This document shows positions 8,456 through 15,504 of a stretch of DNA of 35,404 nt, one piece after another; the first letter of the stretch is position 1, and each line of letters starts with the position of its first letter. A program made the position numbers and the translations under genes. The notes under the pieces are model-generated. The model was not told the origin of the DNA, made no database searches, and saw only the letters and a program-made list of their open reading frames with translations. This DNA is from Phycisphaerales bacterium. Its GTDB lineage: Bacteria > Planctomycetota > Phycisphaerae > Phycisphaerales > SM1A02. The stretch covers positions 1 through 35,404 of the forward strand of contig JABABS010000060.1 in assembly GCA_014238125.1 (NCBI GenBank), written 5' to 3'.

Positions 8456-8479
8456 AATGTCATTATCATGTCATGAATG
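8453..8479. promoter_or_regulatory. 21-base divergent promoter
   Basis: Only 21 bases separate the two ATG codons (8455 minus, 8477 plus). On the minus strand GATAAT (8467-8462) lies 6 bases from the ATG. On the plus strand TATCAT (8464-8469) lies 7 bases from the ATG. The two -10-like boxes overlap, so both mRNAs would be leaderless and compete for polymerase. -35 boxes would fall inside the opposite genes. Confidence 0.45.
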
Positions 8480-9907
8480 AGAGCATTTCGCGACACAATC
8501 ACCGTTCTTTTTCTACTCATTTTTTCAACTGCTAGTTTTGCAGAGGGGTTAAATCTCCGACACTTGGTCGGAGGTGTGACTCGCTCACTAGAAATAGATG
8601 GCGAATATTGGTATCAAAGTGTTGGGGATCGACTCTTTGTACTTCAAAAGAATACCGGCAAGAAAGTGATGGAAATACAACTCGCCAGTCAGCGTGGAGC
8701 AGCGATTTGTACTGATCTCATTATGCATGATGGCACCCTTTGGGCGTTGCTCAAGGGTGAGGGAGTTGTTGAACTTTCAATTAGCAGTACAGGTATGCCA
8801 ACAATAGTCTCCAAACGAACTACATCCAATTTGGGGATCGTGCCAACGCAACTTGCAGTGATCTCAGATTGGCCAATTGTTTTTGGTGAGGGTGGCGCAG
8901 TTCGATTAAGTGACGGTCGAAAAATTGTTACTTTTGATGGAACAGTTACGGGCGTGGCGTTATCACTTGACCGCGGGATTGTGTATGCAGCAGAACGACG
9001 TATGTACGATGGTGGCTCGAATGAATTTTTAGGTTCAGCAACTTTACTTGCTGAACTCGATCAACGGGCGAACGCCGATCTCGGAACCCTTGTCTTTACA
9101 AGAGACCTTGGTGATCGAACTGAAGTTGGACTAATGACAGCTGAAGGCCGAGATGTCGATGCGTTTCAAGGAACAATTACTCTTAATGGTGGCAATGCTT
9201 CGTTAAACACCCATGGAAGTCGTGTGCATGTGTGCACAGATTTTGGTGTGTATATTCTTGGTGTAGCACCCCGTGAACTTCGCCTGCTCAAAACGATTGA
9301 AGTCGCTGGTGCAAAAGATGTTGATGTGATCGGAGCCAATTATTTGGCGATTTGCGGTGATCAAGGTCGAGAAATATACCGTATTTCTGGTGATCGCGGT
9401 GGTGAAGGAAACACGCATTTTCGTTTTGTCTCAGCATCATCATTGATGTCTCGGGGACATGCCGACCGACTAGGAATTGAAATTCCAACAGAGACAGGAA
9501 ACATGCGATACAACTACGATAATAGTATCGATTTGAGTATGGATGTTTCTATTTTGCCTGATCCAAATCCTACAGATATGGCAGTTCTTGGTTGGTCAAC
9601 TTCACTTGATCAGGTCAAAGGTGTGATGATTGTTCGTGATGCAATTGGAGCGGAAGTAGAAGGATTGGGAGTGGAAAATGCATCTACAGTTGTTTCGATT
9701 AGTGGTAATTTTTGGTTTGGTACCGAAAACGGAATTGTTGTTTGTGGTCCTGATACATCTGGAACAATGGCAGTCCTTGGATCGCTATCACTTGCAGGAC
9801 CAATAGTTCAACTTGTGCCACAACTTGACGGGAGCGCGGCATTTGTTTCAGAAGCAGGATTTGTTGGTGTTGTTTCACCGACTTACGACGTAGCGTTGGA
9901 ACAGTAA
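8477..9907 (+). CDS. Exported protein of unknown function, probable beta-propeller
   Basis: 476 residues with a clear signal peptide (about 1-22, ending STASFA-E). The rest is beta-rich with short repeating units such as GDRLFVLQKNTGKKVMEI, DGTLWALLKGEGVVELSI and SRVHVCTDFGVYILG, which look like blades of a PQQ- or WD-like propeller; I do not recognise a named family. No catalytic motif is visible. It probably acts in the periplasm or at the cell surface. It diverges from the TPR/recX unit and its 3' end overlaps the 3' end of nth by 25 bases. Confidence 0.75.
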   Translation: MRAFRDTITVLFLLIFSTASFAEGLNLRHLVGGVTRSLEIDGEYWYQSVGDRLFVLQKNTGKKVMEIQLASQRGAAICTDLIMHDGTLWALLKGEGVVELSISSTGMPTIVSKRTTSNLGIVPTQLAVISDWPIVFGEGGAVRLSDGRKIVTFDGTVTGVALSLDRGIVYAAERRMYDGGSNEFLGSATLLAELDQRANADLGTLVFTRDLGDRTEVGLMTAEGRDVDAFQGTITLNGGNASLNTHGSRVHVCTDFGVYILGVAPRELRLLKTIEVAGAKDVDVIGANYLAICGDQGREIYRISGDRGGEGNTHFRFVSASSLMSRGHADRLGIEIPTETGNMRYNYDNSIDLSMDVSILPDPNPTDMAVLGWSTSLDQVKGVMIVRDAIGAEVEGLGVENASTVVSISGNFWFGTENGIVVCGPDTSGTMAVLGSLSLAGPIVQLVPQLDGSAAFVSEAGFVGVVSPTYDVALEQ

Positions 9908-10515
9908 CGTTTGCAAATTTCATCGCTATCACAATTCCCCCCACGTTTTTTGCAAACTGCTCGTCCGTGGTAAATAAGTAAATGACTCAATATGGTCCAG
10001 TTTTCTTTTGGAAAAAGTAACATGAGATCTTGCTCAATTTTGGGTGGTTTAGTTTCCTTGGTGAGCCCAAAACGCTGTGACAAACGTGAAACATGCGTGT
10101 CAACAACGACGCCTTCATTTTTATCCATTGCATTACCAAGGACAACATTTGCAGTTTTACGAGCTACGCCTCGAAGTGAAACAAGATCTTCCATGGTGGA
10201 AGGGACTTTGCCATCGTATACTTCTACAATCCGTTTTGAAGCTTCATACACAGATTTTGCTTTGCTGCGAAACAGGCCTATCGAAGCAATGTAGGGTTCA
10301 ATTTCTTCTGGTGAAGAATTGGCAAACGCTTTTGGTGTGGCAAATGCTTTAAATAGAGATGGTGATGCTTTGTTTACACTTACGTCAGTTGCTTGCGCAG
10401 AAAGAATTGTTGCAATAAGTAATTCAAAAGGTGAAGCGTGTTGCAATGCACATTTTGCATCTGGATACCGTAATTGGAGGGCGGTATAAATTTCACGAGC
10501 TTTTTTCTTTGTCAT
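9883..10515 (-). CDS. nth: Endonuclease III with an unusual iron-sulfur Cys pattern
   Basis: 210 residues. Helix-hairpin-helix and catalytic Lys in LRGVARKTANVVLGNAM, catalytic Asp in VVVDTHVSRLSQRFGL: both hallmarks of the bifunctional DNA glycosylase/AP lyase that removes oxidised pyrimidines. The C-terminal Cys cluster reads C-x6-C-x5-C-x3-C (CKKRGGNC then DSDEICKRYC) rather than the usual C-x6-C-x2-C-x5-C that holds a 4Fe-4S cluster. The start overlaps the moaE stop (ATGA type). The last 25 bases are antisense to the end of the neighbouring exported-protein gene. Confidence 0.93.
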   Translation of the reverse strand: MTKKKAREIYTALQLRYPDAKCALQHASPFELLIATILSAQATDVSVNKASPSLFKAFATPKAFANSSPEEIEPYIASIGLFRSKAKSVYEASKRIVEVYDGKVPSTMEDLVSLRGVARKTANVVLGNAMDKNEGVVVDTHVSRLSQRFGLTKETKPPKIEQDLMLLFPKENWTILSHLLIYHGRAVCKKRGGNCDSDEICKRYCSNATS

Positions 10516-10967
10516 TGATTCTCGATATTAACAAGTAGTTTTCCATCGCTCCATCTTGTGCCGTCTTCCCAAATCTCTTGTTTCCAAATTGGAACTTGCA
10601 ATTTGAGGAGGTCAATAAGAAATCGACACGCAAGAAATGCGTCGTCTCGATGATTGCTTGCAACAGCGATCACGACGCTTGCGCTGCCAACGGGAACGCT
10701 GCCAGTACTATGACAAATATTAATAGTCCGAACAGAAAAGCGTGCGACGGCTTCTTCTGCAAGTTTTTCAAGTTGTGTTTCTGCCATAGACTCGTAGCAG
10801 TCGTAAGAAAGCTCTACGAGATCACCATGCTGTTTATCGTGTTCTGGTCTTGTTTTGCCTATGAAAACACATTCGCCACCGCAACCAATCGCTTTCATTT
10901 GGCTGTATTTGTATACATCAATTTCGCCATCTACAAACTGAACAGAGATTAATGGTTTATCTTCCAT
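10512..10967 (-). CDS. moaE: Molybdopterin synthase catalytic subunit
   Basis: 151 residues. MoaE features: GGECVFIGKTRPEHDK near the N end, LSYDCYESMAETQLEKLAEE in the middle, ICHSTGSVPVGSASVVIAV, NHRDDAFLACRF and the conserved catalytic-lysine stretch LKLQVPIWKQE. MoaE with MoaD adds two sulfurs to cyclic pyranopterin monophosphate to make molybdopterin. The usual H-R-x-G is H-S-T-G here. moaD, moaA and moaC are not in the window; moaB is the divergent neighbour, so the pair probably belongs to one cofactor pathway. Confidence 0.93.
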   Translation of the reverse strand: MEDKPLISVQFVDGEIDVYKYSQMKAIGCGGECVFIGKTRPEHDKQHGDLVELSYDCYESMAETQLEKLAEEAVARFSVRTINICHSTGSVPVGSASVVIAVASNHRDDAFLACRFLIDLLKLQVPIWKQEIWEDGTRWSDGKLLVNIENQ

Positions 10968-10993
10968 ATTAACTTACTATCTTAGTGTGGTTT

Positions 10994-11023
10994 TTGACTC
11001 GCGGTCTAATTGACCGCGGTCAA
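10994..11023. repeat. Tandem palindrome, candidate operator before moaB
   Basis: A perfect 14-base palindrome TTGACCGCGGTCAA (11010-11023) is preceded directly by a degenerate copy TTGACTCGCGGTCTAA (10994-11009). It lies 5 bases upstream of the TAAACT box of moaB, between the moaE and moaB starts, the usual place for a repressor site. Related palindromes occur at 14048, 26608 and 26624. Confidence 0.6.
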
Positions 11024-11028
11024 AGTGG

Positions 11029-11034
11029 TAAACT
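11029..11034 (+). promoter_or_regulatory. -10-like box of moaB
   Basis: TAAACT lies 7 bases before the ATG at 11042. No ribosome binding site precedes the ATG, so a leaderless transcript is likely. No good -35 is visible at 16-18 bases; the TTGACC at 11010 is only 13 bases away. Confidence 0.4.
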
Positions 11035-11041
11035 ATTCTTC

Positions 11042-11557
11042 ATGCATCCACATGATTTACCAGTCAACGCAGGAGTAGCAATTTTGACTGTGAGTGACAC
11101 GCGATCAATTGAAGATGATCAAAGTGGTGATCAAATTGCAGAACTCTTGAAAGTTGCAGATCACCGAGTAGCACGTCGTTCAATTGTTCATGACGAGCAA
11201 AATGAAATTGCAACAGCAGTATCAAAGTGGGCAGCATCTTCTGAGATAGATGTAATTATTATCACAGGCGGAACCGGCTCATCGCCTAGAGATGTAACCC
11301 CAGAAGCAGTGTTGCCTTTGCTGGCTTCTAACCTGCCTGGTTTCGGGGAACTATTTAGGCAATTGAGTTACGAACAAATAGGTGCTGCAGCAATGCTAAG
11401 CCGAGCCGATGCAGGCTGGATTGATGCTGGTCCTTTGAGAACACCGGTCTTTTTGTTGCCCGGCTCACCTAAGGCGGTTGATCTTGCAATGGAAAATCTG
11501 ATTATTCCACAACTCTCACATTTACTTGCGGTTTGTAGAGGCAAGAAAACGATATGA
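11042..11557 (+). CDS. moaB: MoaB/Mog-type molybdopterin adenylyltransferase
   Basis: 171 residues. VAILTVSDTRS at the N end, IIITGGTGSSPRDVTPEA (the GGTG and D-x-T motifs) and LPGSPKAVDLAMENLI at the C end are the core MoaB/Mog motifs; this enzyme adenylates molybdopterin before metal insertion. A longer frame from a GTG at 10985 would read through the palindromic promoter region and add 19 unlike residues, so ATG 11042 is preferred. It is the first gene of a five-gene plus-strand unit and overlaps acpS by ATGA. Whether it is MoaB (often inactive) or Mog cannot be decided here. Confidence 0.9.
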   Translation: MHPHDLPVNAGVAILTVSDTRSIEDDQSGDQIAELLKVADHRVARRSIVHDEQNEIATAVSKWAASSEIDVIIITGGTGSSPRDVTPEAVLPLLASNLPGFGELFRQLSYEQIGAAAMLSRADAGWIDAGPLRTPVFLLPGSPKAVDLAMENLIIPQLSHLLAVCRGKKTI

Positions 11558-11937
11558 ATTATGTGCATGGTATAGATGTTATAGACGTTCCTCGGATTGC
11601 TGCAATGTTAGAAAAGCATGATGAACATTTCATCAATCGTTGCTTTACCAAAGTCGAACAAGAAGCAGCGGCAGTCTCATCTACTCAAACTCGAGCAGAA
11701 CGTTTTGCTGCGAGATTTGCAGCAAAAGAGGCAGTGCTCAAAGCACTTGGAACTGGTCTTACGGGTGGAATTGAATGGATTGAAATTGGAGTCGTCCGCG
11801 AAGAGGGTGCCCCAAGAATTGAACTAACTGGAAAAGCCGCAGAGGTAGCCAAAAAAGCAGGTATTCAAAAATGGCGATTGAGCCTTTCACATGCTTCGGG
11901 CATTGCTTTTGCAAGCGTGATAGGATTTGGAGATTAA
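11554..11937 (+). CDS. acpS: Holo-[acyl-carrier-protein] synthase
   Basis: 127 residues, usual length for AcpS. GIDVIDVPRI (metal-binding Asp) at the N end and RFAAKEAVLKALGTG (catalytic Glu/Lys helix) in the middle are the two signature motifs. It transfers 4'-phosphopantetheine from CoA to a serine of acyl carrier protein, enabling fatty-acid synthesis. The ATG lies within the moaB stop (ATGA), so the two are coupled. Its usual neighbours pdxJ or nnr are absent here. Confidence 0.95.
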   Translation: MNYVHGIDVIDVPRIAAMLEKHDEHFINRCFTKVEQEAAAVSSTQTRAERFAARFAAKEAVLKALGTGLTGGIEWIEIGVVREEGAPRIELTGKAAEVAKKAGIQKWRLSLSHASGIAFASVIGFGD

Positions 11938-11938
11938 T

Positions 11939-12628
11939 ATGACACGAAAAAAAGGACCAGCACTTTATGAATTGATCAATCCTACCGGTAGTGAGCCCGT
12001 GGGACCTATTAAACATGTTCAACCAATAAGTCGCGTTGATGATGATGAGAATCTAACTCATAACGTGTTGACGCCCGGTAGAAGTGTTCGCATGTCGATT
12101 GGAACGATTGGGGTTTTTGCCGCAGTAGCAGTTGCACTCATTCTCATTTCTTACACAATTGGATTTAACAGGGGTGAAGCAGTTGCTAGGGAAGATTATG
12201 GCAGCAGACTTTTTCAAGAAGTTGATACGATCCCTCTGCCTCAAGCCCAAATAAAACCAGCAGTTTCACCTACACAGCCGCCGTCTCAAATAGCAAAGCC
12301 AAGTGCGAAAAATCCAAAATGGGGGGCAATTGGTGCTGATCCAAGACAATCTGGGGTTCATTACTTCATTTTAAGCCAAACGACGAAAGACGGTGCTGAG
12401 CGGATTGCATCATTCTGCCGTGAAAAAGGACTTGAAACATACGCCATTTCAGGTGATAATACGCGGCTCCACCGAGTGATCGCACTGCCAGGTTTTCGTA
12501 AAAGAAACGAGCAGGGCGTAACAGATCTGCTCCTGCGAATTCGCAGTATCGGACAAGCTTGGGCGGAGGATGGGGGTCGTGGTGACGACCTCCATGATGC
12601 GTACCTCAGCCTGTATCAGGGCGGATAA
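11939..12628 (+). CDS. Membrane protein with a SPOR-like C-terminal domain
   Basis: 229 residues. A polar N-terminal cytoplasmic part (about 1-50), one membrane segment (about 52-72, GTIGVFAAVAVALILISYTI), a Pro/Gln/Ala linker (about 95-125) and a C-terminal domain (about 140-190, HYFILSQTTKDGAERIASFC) with the beta-alpha-beta spacing of SPOR or related domains. Such domains bind denuded peptidoglycan glycans at division sites, but the match is by pattern only. ATG 11939 directly follows the acpS stop; a TTG at 11927 is less likely. Confidence 0.65.
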   Translation: MTRKKGPALYELINPTGSEPVGPIKHVQPISRVDDDENLTHNVLTPGRSVRMSIGTIGVFAAVAVALILISYTIGFNRGEAVAREDYGSRLFQEVDTIPLPQAQIKPAVSPTQPPSQIAKPSAKNPKWGAIGADPRQSGVHYFILSQTTKDGAERIASFCREKGLETYAISGDNTRLHRVIALPGFRKRNEQGVTDLLLRIRSIGQAWAEDGGRGDDLHDAYLSLYQGG

Positions 12629-12659
12629 TTAGGACATTTAGAAGTTAGGAATTTGAATT

Positions 12660-12902
12660 ATGAGTTTACATCGAAGTCTAAAAACTAAACCTGCTGGTTT
12701 GAACCAGCATCGAAATGTCCTCAACCGTGCTGAACGTATTGATAAGCTTAAAGGTGATGACCAATTTGAAGATGGAACAACTTCACCAATGGGTCTTCCC
12801 AAAGTCGGTAGTCGTAAAATTAAACTTGCGGGTAAAAAGAAGGCTGAAGGTGATGGTGATGGTGATGGTGATGGTGAAGCAACTGAGACCGCTGCTGAGT
12901 AA
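12660..12902 (+). CDS. Small basic protein of the PVC group
   Basis: 80 residues. MSLHRSLKTK, then RNVLNRAERIDKL and MGLPKVGSRKIK match the short basic family described for Planctomycetes, Verrucomicrobia and Chlamydiae (TIGR04137 type). Its role is not established; the basic charge and wide conservation suggest RNA or ribosome binding. The C end after KKK is acidic and carries a (Gly-Asp)4 run encoded by a six-base repeat. It sits 31 bases after the SPOR-like gene and 2 bases before the aminotransferase gene. Confidence 0.88.
   Translation: MSLHRSLKTKPAGLNQHRNVLNRAERIDKLKGDDQFEDGTTSPMGLPKVGSRKIKLAGKKKAEGDGDGDGDGEATETAAE
12849..12878 (+). repeat. Hexanucleotide GGTGAT repeat inside the small basic protein gene
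   Basis: Four perfect copies of GGTGAT (12849-12872) followed by GGTGAA. It codes for alternating Gly-Asp. Six-base slippage would change length by two residues without a frameshift. Confidence 0.9.
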
Positions 12903-12904
12903 TC

Positions 12905-14050
12905 GTGACATCGTCGATTGACATCGAACGATTGCTAGCGCCTCGGGTGCTAGAGATTGAAACTTCTGGGATTCGTCGTGCATGGGCACTCGCTGCAAAC
13001 TGTGTCGACCCGATCAACTTATCTATTGGGCAGCCAGATTTTCCTGTACCAGATGAATTGAAAGCAGCTGCGATAGCTGCAATTCGCAATGATCACAATG
13101 GTTACACACAAACCAATGGAGATGCGGAATTACTTGCATCTATCGAAAAAAAATTAACAAAAGATGTTGGGTGGTCCTTCGAAGAAGGTTCTGGATTGAG
13201 TGCCATGGTGACCTCTGGAACAGCCGGTGCTTTAACGCTGGCATGTTTGGCAATTCTTGGACCTGGGGATGAAATTATTATTCCTGATCCGTACTTTGTC
13301 ATATATCCGACGTTGGCGCGGATCGCAGAAGGTAAAGCTGTTTTGTGTCATACGTACCCTGATTTTCGGATGACTGCGGATCGTATTGAACCTTTAATCA
13401 CTTTAAAAACGAAAGCAGTTCTGTTGAATTCTCCCGGAAATCCTACTGGCGCTGTTTTGCTCCGTGAAGAGGTGCAGGCTGTGGCGAAGTTGTGCCGTGA
13501 GCGTGGAATTTTGTTGATCACAGATGAAATTTATGATGAGTTTATTTTTCCACCTACAGTACATGCGAGTCCTGCTTCGTATTCAAAAGATGTGTTAGTG
13601 ATTCGGGGGTACTCTAAAACACATGGTTGTACTGGTTGGAGGTTAGGATATGCCGCAGGTCCTTCGCGTCTTATAGACGAGATGTCAAAATTAAAACAGC
13701 AAACTTTTGTGTGTGCACCATCAGCTCTGCAAAAAGCGGTGGTGGATGCACATGAAATAGATCTTACGCCGATGTTAAATAAATTTACAGAACGCAGAAA
13801 TATGGTGGTCGATTATCTAGGAGATGTGACAGAGTTGACCAAGCCAGATGGTTCTTTTTTTGCGTTTCCCCGCGTTCCAGCACACCTTGGTTTGTCTGGA
13901 AGTGAATTTATTGCCAAAGCAATTGAGAAGGATGTTCTTGTGATACAGGGCAGTGTTTTTTCAGCAAGGGATACGCATTTCCGTATTAGTTTTGCTGCTC
14001 CCGACGACCAGCTTGAAAAAGGTCTCTCCATTTTGCGTTCCCTTTTATGA
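12905..14050 (+). CDS. Class I/II aminotransferase, aspartate aminotransferase-like
   Basis: 381 residues. Fold type I PLP enzyme: NLSIGQPDFPVP at the N end, VTSGTAGALTLAC (PLP phosphate loop), NSPGNPTGA, TDEIYDEF (Asp to the pyridine N) and the PLP-lysine segment GYSKTHGCTGWRLGY, ending with FRISFAAP, whose Arg binds the substrate carboxylate. The likely reaction is amino transfer from aspartate or a related amino acid to a 2-oxo acid; the exact substrate cannot be read. The start is GTG, two bases after the small basic protein's stop. The TGA stop is part of a palindrome. Confidence 0.9.
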   Translation: MTSSIDIERLLAPRVLEIETSGIRRAWALAANCVDPINLSIGQPDFPVPDELKAAAIAAIRNDHNGYTQTNGDAELLASIEKKLTKDVGWSFEEGSGLSAMVTSGTAGALTLACLAILGPGDEIIIPDPYFVIYPTLARIAEGKAVLCHTYPDFRMTADRIEPLITLKTKAVLLNSPGNPTGAVLLREEVQAVAKLCRERGILLITDEIYDEFIFPPTVHASPASYSKDVLVIRGYSKTHGCTGWRLGYAAGPSRLIDEMSKLKQQTFVCAPSALQKAVVDAHEIDLTPMLNKFTERRNMVVDYLGDVTELTKPDGSFFAFPRVPAHLGLSGSEFIAKAIEKDVLVIQGSVFSARDTHFRISFAAPDDQLEKGLSILRSLL

Positions 14051-14060
14051 CCGCGGGTCA
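14048..14060. repeat. Palindrome at the aminotransferase stop codon
   Basis: TGACC-GCG-GGTCA; the first three bases are the stop codon. It runs straight into the A-tract of the opposite terminator. Same family as the sites at 11010 and 26608-26638. Confidence 0.6.
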
Positions 14061-14100
14061 AAAAAGGCCCCGCCGATCAAGACAAGCTCGACCGGCGAGG
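14060..14100 (-). terminator. Intrinsic terminator of the glycosyltransferase unit
   Basis: Read on the minus strand: CCTCGCCG (14100-14093), a 17-base loop, CGGCGGGG (14075-14068), then CC and six T (14065-14060). Eight-pair stem with one G-T pair. Confidence 0.65.
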
Positions 14101-14128
14101 CGGAGGGGAGAAAGATCTCTCTCTTCTC

Positions 14129-14141
14129 GACCTCTAGGGTC
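14129..14141 (+). terminator. Weak hairpin near the aminotransferase 3' side
   Basis: GACC-TCTAG-GGTC followed by ATTTT. It mirrors the GACC/GGTC palindrome at 14048 at the other end of the convergent gap. It may help stop plus-strand transcription. Confidence 0.35.
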
Positions 14142-14156
14142 ATTTTGCATTAAAAG

Positions 14157-15179
14157 TTAAAATAGGCTAATTGCAACTTGCAAAGCGGCGATTTGAGATG
14201 CTGAGCCGTAATTAGTTGCTACAAGAGTGGTTGCAGTTTTTTGTTGTCGATTGCGAAGATCTTGATCTTGCAAAATTGTATCTAGAGGAGTGTCCCACGA
14301 TTCATCAACTATCAAGGCGGTTTCTCCATTTACCAGCATATCGAAACCGCTAATTTTTGTTGAAAGTACAGGAACGCCTCGCTCCATTGCTTCGAGTAAA
14401 ACTGTTCTCATTGGCATTGTAGATGAAGGCAATATGACTAAATCTGCTTCCTGCAGTAGAGAGCGTAGAGCTGCAACATTTTGAAGGCACGTGGTTCTTT
14501 CTAACAAGTTTGCTTTTTCAACTTCAGACCAAACTTTATGATCTTTTTTGCCATCTAGTTCAAGAAAAATGTGAAGTTCAGGATGTGCAATTAATGCTTG
14601 GAGAACATTGTGCGTAGATTTGGGTTTATCACTGGCATTTAAAAGTACAACACATTTAGTTTTTGTATTAGATAATTCATTTCGAGTGGGAAGTGAAGCG
14701 ACTCCAAGGGGCACGAACACAGCTCGGTCCTCACCCACACGTTCAATGACGGCTCTCTCTATCGATGGTGTGGCGCCAAGCCATCGGGTTACAGGTGCAT
14801 TTTTTTTCACACGATTTGCTTCACGCATCGTGATAACTTCTTGGTACAAAGGTATATCAAGAATAGGCGCAATGGAAGCGCCTATTTTTGCAGCATCATT
14901 CCCAAAGCAAACAATTGACGTAGTCTTTTGTTTTTTAAGATCAGTGCAAAGTTTTTCAGACCAAACTTTCCGTTGAAGATATGGCACTGCGAATTGTGTA
15001 TGAATTTTTGGAATTATCGAAACGGATCGCTCGTATTCGGGAGGGATGTCTTTGTGGAAAGGTGGAATCACTCTTGTCACTTGCATGCCATCATTCATGA
15101 GTCCAACTGCAAGCCTGTTAAGCATTCCATGCTCTTCACGTAGGCGATCACTTGACATAAACATTGCAATACTATCCAT
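14157..15179 (-). CDS. Glycosyltransferase, GT4-like
   Basis: 340 residues in two Rossmann-like halves. The N half has the EEHGMLNRLAVGLMNDGMQV pattern of acceptor-domain proteins; the C half has the donor-site stretch ADLVILPSSTMPMRTVLLEAM followed by ERGVPVLSTKISGFDMLV, which matches GT4 enzymes (second Glu of the E-x7-E motif present, the first replaced by Met). It probably transfers a sugar from a nucleotide sugar onto a lipid or polysaccharide acceptor. It overlaps the DUF971 gene by 8 bases, so the two are coupled. Confidence 0.75.
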   Translation of the reverse strand: MDSIAMFMSSDRLREEHGMLNRLAVGLMNDGMQVTRVIPPFHKDIPPEYERSVSIIPKIHTQFAVPYLQRKVWSEKLCTDLKKQKTTSIVCFGNDAAKIGASIAPILDIPLYQEVITMREANRVKKNAPVTRWLGATPSIERAVIERVGEDRAVFVPLGVASLPTRNELSNTKTKCVVLLNASDKPKSTHNVLQALIAHPELHIFLELDGKKDHKVWSEVEKANLLERTTCLQNVAALRSLLQEADLVILPSSTMPMRTVLLEAMERGVPVLSTKISGFDMLVNGETALIVDESWDTPLDTILQDQDLRNRQQKTATTLVATNYGSASQIAALQVAISLF

Positions 15180-15489
15180 GACTTATTCCATCAAGTGTAC
15201 GCAAATATTCCCACGAATAAATGCCAGCGGTATGCCCGTCTGAAAAAGAAATTCGAATAGCGTAGTTTCCAACTAATTCTGCTCCAAGGGCAGTGAGGGG
15301 TTGGCTGTTTCCACTAGGAAGTATTGCTAGTGGATTGCTGTCAAGTTCATCTCGCATTGCTTTGGAATCAGCAGAGGGCGACATTTTTCGTAAGTAATCA
15401 ATTGGTAAAAAAGTAGATTCGCCATTGGCCCAATCAAGACGGAGTCCTTTGTCTTTTTGAAGATCAATATGTATTGGAGCCTGAGTCAT
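15172..15489 (-). CDS. DUF971 (GBBH-like) domain protein
   Basis: 105 residues. LRLDWANGESTFLPIDYLR near the N end and AIRISFSDGHTAGIYSWEYL near the C end are the two halves of the DUF971 fold, also found as the N-terminal domain of gamma-butyrobetaine hydroxylase and fused to Fe-S carriers (Mrp/ApbC). The usual Cys-Pro-C pair after LR (as in R-x-x-C-P-C) is not present (LRKMSPSADS). A frame to 15624 exists, but the ATG at 15489 with TAGAAT 7 bases upstream fits better and avoids overlapping pyrF. Confidence 0.8.
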   Translation of the reverse strand: MTQAPIHIDLQKDKGLRLDWANGESTFLPIDYLRKMSPSADSKAMRDELDSNPLAILPSGNSQPLTALGAELVGNYAIRISFSDGHTAGIYSWEYLRTLDGISHG

Positions 15490-15496
15490 ATTGGTG

Positions 15497-15502
15497 ATTC
15501 TA
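15497..15502 (-). promoter_or_regulatory. -10-like box of the DUF971 gene
   Basis: TAGAAT on the minus strand, 7 bases before ATG 15489; no ribosome binding site. It lies within the 15-base gap to pyrF. Confidence 0.4.
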
Positions 15503-15504
15503 CT

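Noticed and set aside
11010-11015. TTGACC as the -35 box of moaB
   Set aside because: Spacer to TAAACT is only 13 bases.
10985-11041. moaB starting at GTG 10985
   Set aside because: It would read through the palindromic promoter region; family N end fits ATG 11042.
12783-13089. Minus-strand frames with His-rich or Thr-Ile-rich runs
   Set aside because: They are the reverse reading of the GGTGAT repeat in the small basic protein gene.
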